Source of the DNA: Zygaena filipendulae
Lineage: Eukaryota; Arthropoda; Insecta; Lepidoptera; Zygaenidae
Reading direction: 5' to 3'
Length of the DNA stretch: 64,000 bases
Assembly: GCA_907165275.2 (NCBI GenBank)
Contig: OU015655.1
Span: forward strand, 9,374,501-9,438,500
The notes under the pieces were generated by a model that was given only the letters and a program-made list of their open reading frames with translations, did no database searches and had not been told where the DNA came from. Made by a program: the position numbers and the translations under genes. Positions within the stretch are counted from its first letter, which is position 1. Each line of letters starts with the position of its first letter. Shown here one piece after another: positions 23,396 to 34,633 of this stretch.

Positions 23396-24164
23396 CGTAA
23401 ATAGTAACTCAGTGCTAAAAACCAAAATTTGGTTGAATAGCTCATTACGTCATGGTTATGCGTATACCTACTATACTCTTTGGGTACAATCATTAAGGAA
23501 GCTGAAGGAAGCTCAGTTTATTATTACATGATTTCCTTGTGAAATAAATACATATATAGATATTTACCTGAAAGCTGAAAAAGTCTTTTATACTACGTAC
23601 AGGCATTTGTTAACGTTCCCGCCCCCGGAAAGATACAGTACCTGCCCATACTATAAAGAGACTACGTAAAACAAAATTTAGTGACATCGGAATATTGGAT
23701 TTTTAAACGGCGCTGGTTAGTTGGTAGCTAGCAATAGTTTCTTTGTGAATGTTGACACACTTATGACCGCGCACTTTGTTACAAGACTTGTAACAATGAA
23801 CGTGTGTTTTGAAAACCGATGTCTATCGATACATTATTTGCCCTTGTTTGGTATTCGTGTGTCGCACCGTGCAGCGCAGTTAGGAATCAACGACATCATC
23901 TACACCAATATTATGAAGAGGTAAAGTTTGTAACTTTGGATTTATGGGGTAACTCTATGTAACTCTTTGTAACCCACTACTGCACGCATTCTAAAAGTTC
24001 TTTCACTGATAGGAAGCTATACAGTGACATAGGAAATAATTCCAAGTCATTATTCCAAGATAAAGGTACTTTTTATATTGGAGTAATGAGTTCAGAATTT
24101 CTGTGAATGAAACCGTGTAGACAACAGCTTCAGTATGATTTAGGCATGTTACGACACGAGTAAT
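23396..24164. other. Non-coding stretch
   Basis: No gene recognised. An open frame near 23,721-23,924 has no motif. Confidence 0.4.
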
Positions 24165-24264
24165 TTAGTTTTTGGGATAGGATAGAGTGCACCTTTTGTC
24201 TTACTATTAATTTATTCCTGCGGAAAATCCGACACTCATAAGGGTGAAGGGAGACCAGCTAGTC
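24165..24264 (-). mobile_element. SINE-like fragment
   Basis: Degraded minus-strand copy ending GGGTGAAGGGAGACCAGCTA then GT, with TTTATTCCTGCGGAAAATCC before it. Confidence 0.5.
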
Positions 24265-26211
24265 ACTCGTGAATGATAAAAAACAAAATTCTTGTTTCAT
24301 AGCGTAGAGTGAATTTTTCAAAATTGGAGTGGATGGCTAAATCCAAAACTAGAAGGTCCCGAAACTCCTTGAGTATTCGTAGTTTGGGATTTACGTGTCT
24401 GTACTAGCTACCTATTGTCACGTGATATAGCCACATAAATCATTATACTGATACCTACTAGTATAGGTATCCTACCTACATTAATAATAATACAAAAGAA
24501 TATTGCGTAGGTACATATTCACTCAGCGTGCTAATTTTAAAGTTCATTCATCTTCAGGCGATAGTGTTAAAAGCAATCTTATGTCCATCATGAAAGTCGT
24601 CTTTCTGATAGTTAGATATCTTTGTACGTACATAACAGTATTAACAGTACACGTACATAGCGACATGCTATTAAATATAAATAAACCACTTTTTGCCGAT
24701 ACCAACATGGAATCGACCATCTTAATTTATTGCAATTACAAACTGACCAGAGGCTAGGTAACCGTTAGCCATCTGCAGGATAAAAAGATACGGCCTGAGG
24801 ACCTATTCCGCACACGCAAAATACCAAAAGGCACTGCTCATCTATATCTATTGTATCTATTCTATCTTATTTATCTTATCTGTATATATATCTATAATAT
24901 CCATTGCACCGGCTGATGGGCTTAATGCTAGTATGCCAGTATCGATATAATTATCTGGCGAGACCATAAGCCATCTCGAGGTGGGAGTTGCGGTGTTGTG
25001 TGAGTAGAATTGAGCTTTTCTTTGTAGCAGTTACATTGGCCTTATTTGAAGATTAAATGCTGTACCTTGACATTGACGAGCCACCACTACATTTGTGGCG
25101 ACAAATCGCACAGAACATTAAACTCGCGGTAAGTGTTTATCATAGATCTATCTACGTCTACCGTTGAGCTGAGGCTGGGGGCCAATTCTGTTCAAGCAAA
25201 ACACAAAAGTGTCACAAGTTCATGAACTGTATGAAGGAATGGTGTTAAAATACGTATTATTATTATTATACACCCGTTGCGACGCGGTCGATCGACTTAC
25301 TACAAGTATGCTAGTATCGATATTACTCGTAGGTGCGAATGATGCTGTTTTTTTGTTTTGCTTCAGCAAAATTGATCTCAGGTCACAACTCACACTGGAT
25401 CAACCGAAATTGTTGCGTAATGATTGTGGCACTGGGTATAAATATTTATTTAGTAATTCTTATTTAATTGGTCCATGGTAATACTAAGAAATATGTGTAG
25501 GTATGAGCCTTAGATAATTCTCTAAATAATATACGAAGTCCACGCGCGTTGTAAGTTAACAAGCTACCGAATGTTGTTCAATGAAAAGTTGTTCGCAGGT
25601 ACTACCTATCTATATTGTCAATTCTATTTTATATTTTTCTCTGTGCCTAATGCCGCGTGATTTGTTCGGTAGAGGCTGATGTCAGCGGCGGCTGCGGCGG
25701 CACCAACTTTCACTGACATAAGCTATAGTGATTACACAACACCAACTATTGTTTATAATAAATTTGTTGATGAATTCGCATTTTATGACCTGTTGCTTTT
25801 AGGGAAAATCCAAACGTATCAATTTATATAACGTATACAAGGAAATATATGCAAAAGTTACAACTTACAGATTCGTTAAAGTGAATTTAATAGTTTTCGT
25901 AAATCTCTGATTCTAAACGATCGATTAAAATATTCGTAGAAGGCGATAACTCGCTTGCCTTTCAATCGATTTAAAATACTGGAAAAAGCATAGCGAGAGC
26001 ATGTGAACTAAGGCGGTCCGTATGATAACGGCAAAGTATTTTACTCGTACCTATATTCAATGTGAAAACTAACTTCTCATATCTAACGTTAAATTCTAAT
26101 AAAACGTCGATTTCATCGAGTAAATTGAATGATACAAATAAACAAAATTAAGGTTAAAAAAAAATCCCCAACAGTGTTTTCAAGATATTGGGTACCTACT
26201 AAGAATTATAT
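24265..26211. other. Non-coding stretch
   Basis: No gene recognised. Includes a run of TATCTAT/TATCTTA words at 24,840-24,895 and a small GC patch GCGGCGGCTGCGGCGGCACC near 25,684-25,703. Confidence 0.4.
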
Positions 26212-26246
26212 TTAGTTAGACCTTTTAGATTAAAAGGTCTAACTAA
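26212..26246. repeat. Perfect 16-bp hairpin
   Basis: Left arm TTAGTTAGACCTTTTA, loop GAT, right arm TAAAAGGTCTAACTAA: a perfect 35-nt palindrome. Too short for a typical microRNA precursor, with no flanking transposon ends seen. Confidence 0.85.
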
Positions 26247-26550
26247 TTTGTTAGTCAATTCTGGTCGTCGAGTTTACAAAGTTTGCATCTTTAAAGCATT
26301 ACGCACTTCTTTTATGATAATTAACATAACCACTCGCTATTTTCCGAAGATATGTTCAATGTAATACAATAGAGGCATAATGTCGTGTGTTTATAAATAG
26401 CCACCTACTAGTGTTTTAATGCCCATGTATTTATATAGTTTCGCGGAAACACCGGTCTTGTAAAATCGTCCATTGTTTGCTAAATAAAGGTACATAAAAG
26501 TTAAGATAAGTATACTTACCTGAAGTTATTGTTATTATTGAACAGTCATT

Positions 26551-26625
26551 TTTAGGGTTCCGTACTCGAGGGGTCCGGCCCTATTACTGTCACTCGCGTG
26601 TCCGTCTGTCCGTCGTCTGATTTGG
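26551..26625 (+). mobile_element. GGGTTCCGTA arthropod repeat fragment
   Basis: TTTAGGGTTCCGTACTCGAG, then CCGGCCCTATTACTGTCACT, then CGTGTCCGTCTGTCCGTCGT. This word order is a widespread dispersed repeat in arthropod genomes in my recollection. Only the first ~75 bp are recognisable. Confidence 0.55.
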
Positions 26626-27990
26626 CTCTAATAAGCATAACAGTCTAAATGCAGATCAGAAAGGGCCTTTAACCCTATAATATCGTATTCTAAAAGCATT
26701 CCATACAAGCAATAGTGTGCGTGTGTGGAATGCCATACCAATTTCAGAGAACAACGCTTATATTAAATCCAATTTATAAATGCGGTTCTAATCAAAGCAA
26801 ACTACTAAGAAATAAGAGTCATTTTCAAATGTGAGAAGAAATCTTAACGAGGTGAATTTAACCAATGAGAAAGAAGGATAGAGAAATGTCGACCAATAGC
26901 AAAATACACATATATGACCATAGATGCAAGATTTCCACGATTTGTGTCTTTGGCATTTTAAGGCTTGCGATACTTTTGCAGATAGAGTAATGAGGTATTC
27001 AGTGTCTTCATTGCATTACAAATGTGTACATGTAACGACTTGATATCTTCAAACGACAGTAAGGGACACTAATTAATTACGTTCCGTTTTATGAATGAGA
27101 GATTAAATTATAATAAATCATAATATTTCATATCATTTAAATAGAGATATTAGGTACCTAAATATGTAGTCTACAAAACTAAGATACTTAAATGACGTCA
27201 AGATATTTAAAAGTACCTGTTGGTATTCTATTTATTTTTACGAATTCCCATAACTATTGCTACAGATAATAAAATATACTAAGGCACAGTAAATATCTAA
27301 GGTCTATTAATATCTTTTGCAATAGTCGCCCGTCGTTTCACATTTCACATCGAAAATAACAACATTTCATAATCGCCGAAATTATATGCACGAGTTTGTA
27401 AATCAAATCTACAGAGGATGTGGTCCTTTCACAAGAACGCAGAGCGGTGTCCGGACGCTAGCTAGTATCTATAGTGGACCGAACCGGACCGCTAAATGCC
27501 ATTCCAGTCCGGATGCATAAACCGGCTGAGAAAGTAGCTCAGTTTGGACAGACCCAACTCGTGTTATTGTAAGTGATGAGAAGATTATCAAATGGCGAGT
27601 GCGCTCCTAATTATACCATACGTCATCATTATACCTACAAGTTTTTTATATTCATTATTTAAAAAAAAAAATTAAGGAACTCTACAGCTCCATATAGTTA
27701 TAATTATATACCATAATTTTGTAAATTTTACGATTTGATAACGTTGCAAAATATATCCGGCATCCCTCCAACGCAAAGTTAAGATACGCAAAGTTGCCAT
27801 CATGGAAATTCTGGTAGAAGAGGAGATACACGTTACGGCGTCAATTAACCGCAGTGGCTCTCACTAAATTTCACTTTTACACAAAATATATAAAATGTAA
27901 ACGTTGAATGATAGAATTACAGTTATGATAAAATTATTTGTTTAAATTGTTAAAAAATACTTGTGGTCTCTACACTCTGTTTTTTATTTT
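26626..27990. other. Non-coding stretch
   Basis: No gene recognised. A TGACGTCA octamer lies at 27,193-27,200. A moderately GC-rich patch at 27,420-27,560 has no supported exon. Confidence 0.4.
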
Positions 27991-28422
27991 TTATTCGTTT
28001 GAAAGGACTATCAATGCCATTATGTGATGAAATATAACATCTTTCAAATGTCCGCCGTTGCTTGAGGGTGGTGTGCATCCGAAGTCAAGACGCAAAATTC
28101 GCCAAGTTGTCGTCAGCGAAAGGCTGAGTTCTTGTGAGCGACGCGAAATAAACTGCCTCGGATTCTCCTGCACACTCTCACGGACAGCGGCGATGTTTTC
28201 GGCAGTTCTTGCGTTTCGTCGACGTACGGGTATTGGTTGATTGTTTACTGAACTAGTGGGGTCAAATTTATCCACCACACTGCAAATAGTCCTCTCGGTA
28301 GGACGATTATGGCTAAGCGCACGGAACGTTGCCCGAACAGAACACCCATTTTGATAAAACAATTGCATCATTTGCACGTGTTGTTGAACGCTATTATACA
28401 TCCGCCTATGGTGATTTGGCAA
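27991..28422 (-). pseudogene. Internally deleted DDE transposase (DUF4817/Tc1-mariner-like)
   Basis: A 143-residue open frame. Residues ~13-55 form a helix-turn-helix segment (QLFYQNGCSVRATFRAL... TERTICSVVDKF) like the DUF4817 domain of insect IS630/mariner-type transposases. Residues ~70-113 continue the linker with the family-like run RTAENIAAVRESVQENPRQF and the second helix-turn-helix TTTWRILRLDFG. The frame then jumps straight to GGHLKDVIFHH, which resembles the protein's extreme C-terminus. The catalytic DDE/D domain of roughly 150-200 residues is missing, so the product cannot transpose. The frame stays open across the join, so a truncated DNA-binding protein could in principle be made. 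On the minus strand, sequence upstream begins near 28,527 with GGGTCTTCCAATAGGGACTT, a plausible transposon end; its inverted partner was not found on the other side. Confidence 0.8.
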
Positions 28423-28529
28423 CTAGACTAAATAGTGAATATATAACAGCCAAATTTTATAGACGTAGCTTCAACAAGATGGCCAATACCAACTGTCAAA
28501 GTTCGTAAGTCCCTATTGGAAGACCCTAT

Positions 28530-29639
28530 ACTTCAAACAAGGTCCCCAGAGAATTTCTATTTTTCAACACTTCCGTTTAGTCTTGGCTACCTTCCCTCGC
28601 GGTTGGTGACAGGACTATTTAAAAAGAAAGCTTTCTGAAAAAGAAAAAAAAAACACGGCGTAGGACGCTAATTGTCACATGGAGGGCTGCGTGCGCGCAA
28701 CAAGTCTCACAAGATTATAGTGCGTTGGCATTTGTACGAGACGTCTTCCTCAGGACGAATGAATGAAAGTGCAGCAGAAGCTGTCGGAGTGAATTCATTT
28801 AGAGAACGTGTTCATGCCAGTGATAGTATGCTCGGAAGTTGTTAAGAAATGTAGCCGATGAAACGGAAATCCTCAAAATCATAACAACGCCGATGAATCT
28901 TTGTACGTACTTATTCTGTTTGGGAATGCGATCGCCTTTTGTTTTGGATGTAATGTCGGGAGAGGTACCCAAGCCGACAAATACTTTAGCAGTATTGACA
29001 TTATTACTTTTTTATTTACTGACTGCTTAAAAGCAGGTTTCAAAAGTCGACAGACAGAATCAAAAAACAAAATAAATGTTGAATTACTTTATTACTAAAA
29101 CTTAATGCACCTTAAATTTACAGCTGTTAATATCTTTAAAGATAATTGGATTTTTAAATAACTGTTTTACACTTAAGTACCTACATAGGTACTTAAAACT
29201 ATCCCAACTTATACCTAGCACCTAATTTGGTGCAAATTGTCTTATAGGTGCGCATAGCTAGCTGTAAAGCGAAACCATTCAATCAAATATTTTAAGTAGA
29301 TAATAAAAGCTTTTATAAAGCATCGAATTTATTTCATTTGTCACAAATAATAATTTTAACAATCTACATTGCGTTACGTACCGTATGTACATACACGACA
29401 TGCGCATCTATTTTGAACAAAAACGCATCGTGTCACTGAAAACGGCTGAGCGGTCGGTGCGCGAGCGTTTCCCACGCATGCGTACTGGGAACACTTAGAA
29501 CTCGAACACATGTGCGGCCGGGCGCGCGGGAAAACCTTGCGCGCTATAGGTACCTTTTTTTTTACTAAAATTTTGTGTTAATGTACAAATAAACAATGTT
29601 TCTTGAATGTAAACTTACAACTTAATCCTCCAGCGACGC
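28530..29639. other. Non-coding stretch with two GC-rich patches
   Basis: GC-rich patches at about 28,675-28,800 and 29,430-29,550 (GGCCGGGCGCGCGGG) lack a supported open frame or splice pattern. Overlapping open frames at 28,839-29,098 lie on both strands and carry no motif. Confidence 0.35.
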
Positions 29640-29647
29640 GTTGGGTT

Positions 29648-29760
29648 AACCGCAACAATATTTAATGAACGTCTTTGATTACGGCAGTTTTGTTATAAAA
29701 ATCTTTACTTAAAATTAAGTAATCATTAAAACAAGTCGCCTCTGAGTGCGGTTGTTAGTC
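29648..29760. mobile_element. Single arm of the 13.8-kb hairpin element
   Basis: Carries AACGTCTTTGATTACGGCAG, TTTTGTTATAAAAATCTTTA, AAGTAATCATTAAAACAAGT and CTCTGAGTGCGG in the same order as the right arm of the element at 13,787-14,021. There is no second arm to its left, so it is a truncated copy. Confidence 0.75.
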
Positions 29761-30579
29761 TATCATGGTTTACTGAATACATCTTAGCATTTACATAGGT
29801 CACTCAAGGGCTCCCAAATGAAACCACAGCACATAAACAATAACTATGTCAAACAAATTATTATGACGAAAAGTTACATGAATAACATGCAATCATCTAT
29901 TTATGTTGTTGTTTTTACAAACGAGTCGAATAATAATTTGGAATACTTATCTGTAGAATTATCTCGAAAGCTGCACAAACAACTTGTTTTAGTTATAAAT
30001 AAAATTTATCAACGTTTTTGTTTTGTGAAATCGGATACTTGGAAAGCGTTAAATTATCTCTACTAACTGTCAATGTCATGCTGATAAAATTAAATATAAC
30101 CTTAGGCCCTTGCCTATAGGTCAAATCCATTCATAAACCTTATCTGGGGTAGGTATAGCAGATAATGCTGTGAGCTACGATCACAGAAATTAATTTTTTT
30201 ATATTAATTTTGAGTTAATTTTGAAATAATCAATTTAATTATTTCAAGTAATAAATACTTAGAACTTAGGTTTAGTAAAAACATGTATAGGTACTAGGTT
30301 GTAATATAATCATTCATATATCTATGAAAGTAAATATTAAAATGCGAAGTTATCTAAATTATGATTCGTGCTGAACAGATATACATTATTAAATAGGCAC
30401 TGTTAAGAATAACAAATATTTTATGGAGCTTACTTTTTATTAGGTAAAAGTCTGGAGCAATGGTTTCTTAAAATTTTAAGGTAACGGAACGCGACGAGAA
30501 AAAAACGTGTTATGACCAATATTATAGGAAAAGAAAGTTAATTTATAAAATTACAAAACAACAAGGATGAAACCGAATC
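29761..30579. other. AT-rich non-coding stretch
   Basis: No gene recognised. The open frame at 29,818-30,066 is Asn/Lys/Ile-rich as expected from base composition. Confidence 0.4.
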
Positions 30580-30620
30580 CGAACCGAATCACGCTGGTGA
30601 AACCACGGGGCACAGCTAGT
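30580..30620 (-). mobile_element. SINE-like head fragment
   Basis: CACGCTGGTGAAACCACGGG then GCACAGCTAGT, the reverse complement of the SINE head. The body to its left is too diverged to delimit. Confidence 0.65.
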
Positions 30621-30894
30621 CTTTGAATAAAACAGAATACTTTTTAATCTGTAGGTACTCCTGACAACGTATTATGCAAAATTTTATAATTAGATATGAA
30701 TGGAATAGTTAAGTTGTGACAGCTTAACAAAGAAATAAACTTGTCATCGTAAAAAAATCTGTGGTGCAATAAAGGATATTGTATTGTATTTATCTAGAAT
30801 TGTATTGTAATATCAGTTAGGTTAGAGTTATGGAATATATAAATAAATAATCCCGAATTTTCATTTTGTAGAACACTTATGGTTCCAAACCGAG

Positions 30895-31020
30895 CTTGTC
30901 CGTTGAAATATGCAAGCTATATTGCTTGAGGTCGAGCCTGCATCGGACATCGAACCGACGACACACCGTTACGTACATCCCGCACTAACCTGTTTTCGAT
31001 AATATAGTAATTAATCACTT
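30895..31020 (-). mobile_element. Possible tRNA-derived SINE
   Basis: On the minus strand GTCGTCGGTTCGATGTCC gives a good match to the RNA polymerase III B box, but the A box upstream is weak (GGTTAGTGCGGG). It does not look like an intact tRNA. Low confidence. Confidence 0.3.
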
Positions 31021-31922
31021 CTAAACGAGAAACCTACAAGAAAGCACGAAAACTATTAGAAATACTACACTTAATTTAACCAACTACAGCTGGAAATCCA
31101 GTATTGTCATTATTTTATCTGTGTTCTTGGGCTACAGAGCTTTATTATTATTATCATTATTGGTTTTTATTAATGGTTACAAAATTAAATAGTTTTCTAG
31201 CTTGTATGGAGATTCTGACTTTTGTTGACGTTACGATCGAGTGAAGGCGTTGCAAATAACAATTTATGATATCTACTATACATATTATTGGAGTGTGCCA
31301 TAAAAAGTACTTTTAAGAGGGATCCCACTCAAAGATCCACACGTCTAGAAAAAGTATATAACACGTGGTTACCCGCATGCGTTTCCACATATCGAGTTCC
31401 AAGACGCTCTTGGGCGGGCGTCAGTAATATTAACATTACCGTCAATCCCAACCATACCACGAAAAAACCATCTTTTCGAATCGGCCGGTTATCCTTTCCG
31501 TTGTTATTTGACTGGACGTCAGCCGAGATGCTGTGTATATATACGACCCATTAAAAGAGTCTCTCCGCACAGTCTTCCTAAGGAGGGTTGGTGCTTCTTA
31601 AATTAGTAATGTAACTCTTAGGGTCAGTCTCAATTGACCCTGTGCAGCTGCTGTCCCATACGATGTCTTTTCAATGACTTATTTAAATAAGAAATATATA
31701 TATTTATAATACGGAATTATAAATGATGAAAGATATATTTTTTTTTATAATACTGAATTATAAATGATAAAAGATATATTTTAATGTTGAATAGGCACCT
31801 ATTATGTTTAAAATTAGATAGATACGTTATGATCATATGCCTTAAACTATTTCATCATAAAACATGTTTGGAGGTGCCCGTATATCATTTTGAGGTTACG
31901 CTGGACTGAGCTGGTAAGTTGT
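31021..31922. other. Non-coding stretch with promoter-like elements
   Basis: TATATATA at 31,536-31,543 is followed ~35 bp later by GCACAGTC, an initiator-like site. An inverted repeat AGGGTCA / TGACCCT around 31,620-31,641 follows. No downstream exon could be supported, so this is only suggestive. Confidence 0.25.
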
Positions 31923-32419
31923 TCAGTACGCCTAGCACGAACATATAAAGTATTCGTAACGTAAACGTATCGAGTCTACTATTCGATCACGCAGTAAAAC
32001 GTTAGTAGGCAGCACGAAGCACTTTCGCCGTCGTATAGTAAGCTCGATAGGGCAACGAAGGTGACGTCATCCTAACGTAAATAGGGCCGTCCCCGCGAAT
32101 GAACTAATTCAGCGTAATGAACGAATGAAACGAATGAAACGTTTAGAAACGAGTTACAGAAGTCTTAAAAATTAAAATTAATACTATATATTATGATATT
32201 CGAGTGAAATTTTAGAGAAATTAACAAAAATATAAAACTTTGTACAATATCCTTACATTACGGTAAGAAAATATAAATATTGGTCCATAATTTTTTTTAA
32301 GATAATATTATTTTTTATATTGTGATTTCTGAACGGTCATACATTGTTGTTTAGAAGTTCCACCGGAGATTTAAAGTTCCACAAAGTTTTCGCTGTTACC
32401 ATAAAATTGTGTTTTAATT

Positions 32420-33055
32420 ATGAGGACAAGTCATTTGCAATATTTAACTATGATAGAGTTTATGGAAAGGTACGTAAAGTGAAATATCATGTTTTATTAA
32501 CAAGATTTCTGAAACTACAGTGGTGTTATTCGTGAGCCTGTACCTACTAGCATGCTCGTATTTTCGATATTGTTTATTTTGTAGAAATGGTGACCTATCT
32601 AAACCGTCTGGATATTATATTTATATTTATTTAGTTATGGAATTAGCAGATAAATTAAATAGTGACGGAACAGGCGACTCTCGATCGGAGGAGAAATGGC
32701 GCAAGGTATGCAATCTCAAGTGGTTTATTCTTTTAAGTGTTCGACCTTTATTTACATTTCATTTAAACCAATGCCACGTACTTATAATTTTTTTATCAGT
32801 TTTGGCTGCAATGTTTTGTATTTCGTCATTGTGAAGGTGTGGAGTGATTTAAAAAATAATACTAAGAGAAAGCGAGCAAAAATAAATAGAGCTGCAAGCG
32901 GCACTGGTGGTGGACCTGCACTTCATTTATCTTGGACTGACCTTAAAATGTCATGCATGGTCATGGTCATGCAAATAATTGGAGTGGAGGCAGCAGCTAC
33001 TGGCATGGGGGTGGTGGAAGCTGGGTTTCAGCAGGTTTTCATTTATGTATTTTAG
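32420..33055 (+). CDS. Myb/SANT (zeste-like) DNA-binding protein, three exons
   Basis: Exons: 32,420-32,469, 32,585-32,705 and 32,837-33,055. Introns of 115 and 131 bp have canonical boundaries (AAAG|GTACGTAAAG...TTTTGTAG|AAA and CAAG|GTATGC...TGTGAAG|GTG), and the joined frame is open for 129 residues. The start was chosen as the first in-frame ATG. Exon 1 encodes a short helix ending MIEFME; exon 2 runs NGDLSKPSG to KLNSDGTGDSRSEEKWRK; exon 3 starts VWSDLKNNTKRKRAKINRAA and then SGTGGGPA. The tryptophans W55 and W59, the basic KRKRAK helix and the TGGGPA motif are the signature of the insect Myb/SANT-like (regulatory protein zeste, Myb_DNA-bind_5) domain. Residues ~27-35 (YYIYIYLVM) are an odd AT-rich tract where family members usually have a polar segment, and the end after TGMGVVEAGFQQ is irregular: CAG|GTTTTC at 33,034/33,035 may be a further donor. 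An AATAAA lies at 33,269. It probably binds the transposon ends; no host role can be shown. Confidence 0.72.
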
Positions 33056-33399
33056 TGTCACTCTAGGTATCATTATATTGTTTTATAAACATATTAAAAA
33101 CTTGTGTAGTAAGATAAAATGCATCTAAATGCTATTTTCAATAACTATCATTTTGAATTCCCTAAATAATAATAATGTTTTAGTATTTTACACAAAATTT
33201 TTGTAAGAACACAGATTTATTTACTTCCGAATTTAGATAAAGTTATATTTACGACTTATTTCCCTGTAAATAAATAAAAAAAATTTTATTAAAAAAATAG
33301 GTATGTATCTAAAATAACTTTACAATAGTACTAATAGAAAAACTTAATAAAACTATAGTTATAATAATGCCTAGACAACTCCTTGTTTAAAGCACTTAC

Positions 33400-33500
33400 A
33401 CAGTTTCTCTTTGTTCATTATTATCGCTCTCAATCTCAATTAATCTCGCTGCAAGATAATAATATAATGCACTACGTTCAACCCTGGGTGCTCGTTGCAT
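33400..33500 (-). CDS. Orphan first exon, probable transposase gene remnant
   Basis: On the minus strand an ATG (33,500-33,498) opens a frame MQRAPRVERSALYYYLAARL... of 33 complete codons rich in Leu, Ala and acidic residues. It ends at a textbook donor ACTGT|GTAAGT at 33,400/33,399. It lies inside the same inverted-repeat element as the Myb-like gene and points toward it, as the transposase gene does in two-gene Harbinger elements. No following exon is visible in the ~345 bp before the Myb-like gene, so the remaining gene appears deleted. The product itself is not recognised; the transposase assignment is inference from position. Confidence 0.4.
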
Positions 33501-33874
33501 TTTTTTATAAATATAAGCACTTCGAAACACTAAACACACTGAAATATTAATAAAATCTTGTTTCCGAATTCACGACGCAAGTTTTTACACCGACAAATCT
33601 TCCGTGACAAAACATTCGTAAGTCTCGATAGCCAGCTATCGTCACTTACGATTCTATACGTCAAAAAACAATTCGTGCTCGCAAAGTATTGCAAAGTTAG
33701 TGTAAACATCATACGCTACGAATACCGCACGCTTACGTTACTATAGGAAAGGCTTCGTGCTACCAAATTTAGTTCGTTTTACGTCCGCTAGAGGCGCTGT
33801 TAATTTCTCATACAAATAGTTTACGTTAACGATACGAATACTTTTTCGCAAGTTGTTCGTGCTAGGGGTACTGA

Positions 33875-34436
33875 GCTCTTTAAAGTTTACGTATTAAGTT
33901 GTTGCCGAGTCTGTCGCACACAAGATATTATTTATACTGTAGTTGATTGTTAGACGAGCAGAGAGATTATTTTGATAAATTTTTCAATGCTCATATTTAA
34001 ACCAGCCATAATTATTATGACTGGTTTAAATCTCAACATTTCTAGAACATGTTCAATATTGTTTATCCGATTTCCTTTCTCAGAATTAATTTATTAGGCA
34101 GACATATTAAAACATATAGTTCTGATAAAAGTGTCTGTAGCTTGATAAGTTTTATTATGTGCAAAAACTACGTACCTAATTAAAATAAGCAATGTTTTAG
34201 TTGCAGCCAGACTAAGCTTGAGGCCAACCCGCGAGGAGCGCGCGAGCGCAAACGTTACGAAGCAATGCGTGAGGCCACCGCGAACTGCCATCGACCATCG
34301 ACTGGCAAATGTACATACGATAACAAAACTTATATCAATTACCATATTTTATGTATTATGGAAAAAAATATATTCAAAAACTGTACTTATAAGGAGAAAT
34401 GTAGGAAAACATTAGAATTTTTTTCTCGTACACATA
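33875..34436. other. Non-coding stretch, includes a small hairpin
   Basis: At 33,995-34,031 ATTTAAACCAGCCATAAT faces ATTATGACTGGTTTAAAT, a 37-nt near-perfect palindrome (17 of 18 pairs). A GC-richer patch GAGGAGCGCGCGAGCGC lies near 34,231. No gene recognised. Confidence 0.5.
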
Positions 34437-34600
34437 TTAGTAGCTGTTCCCCAAGGTTTCGCCCCGTTAATTTCGAAGTTCCTGCGGATATTCCGGGATA
34501 AAAGTTCCTTTGTCCTTCTTTGTACCTCAGCCAATATGTAAGCAAATTATCATGACGGTCGGTTGAGTACTTAAGAAAAAACCAATCAACTCACATTCGC
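34437..34600 (+). mobile_element. SINE-like element
   Basis: Begins TTAGTAGCTGTTCCCCAAGG, with TTCGAAGTTCCTGCGG and ATTCCGGGATAAAAGTTCC, then ATCATGACGGTCGGTTGAGT. Its tail abuts the MITE at 34,634. Confidence 0.75.
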
Positions 34601-34633
34601 TGTATACGCCTGAAGGTATGTAGGTACCTATCA

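Larger units (their letters stand above)
31923..33874. mobile_element. Harbinger-like two-gene DNA transposon, non-autonomous
   Basis: About 1.95 kb bounded by inverted ends TCAGTACGCCTAGCACGAAC on the left and GTTCGTGCTAGGGGTACTGA on the right (18 of the first 20 bases or better). Similarity continues inward with AAGTATTCGTA, ACGTAAAC and a GCACGAAG block in both arms, so the inverted repeats exceed 100 bp. Inside lie a three-exon Myb/SANT-like gene on the plus strand and one exon on the minus strand. PIF/Harbinger transposons characteristically encode a DDE transposase and a Myb-like accessory protein, which fits. Only ~345 bp separate the two coding parts, so the transposase body is deleted. 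The usual three-base TWA target duplication is not evident; TCA (left) and TGA (right) flank the GTAC core. Another superfamily with a Myb-like protein cannot be excluded. Confidence 0.7.

Noticed and set aside
25209..25481. 90-codon plus-strand frame
   Set aside because: Hydrophobic stretches come from AT-rich codons; no recognised domain or neighbouring exon.
31288..31554. 88-codon plus-strand frame with reasonable composition
   Set aside because: No motif, no splice context and its end overlaps promoter-like sequence; insufficient support.
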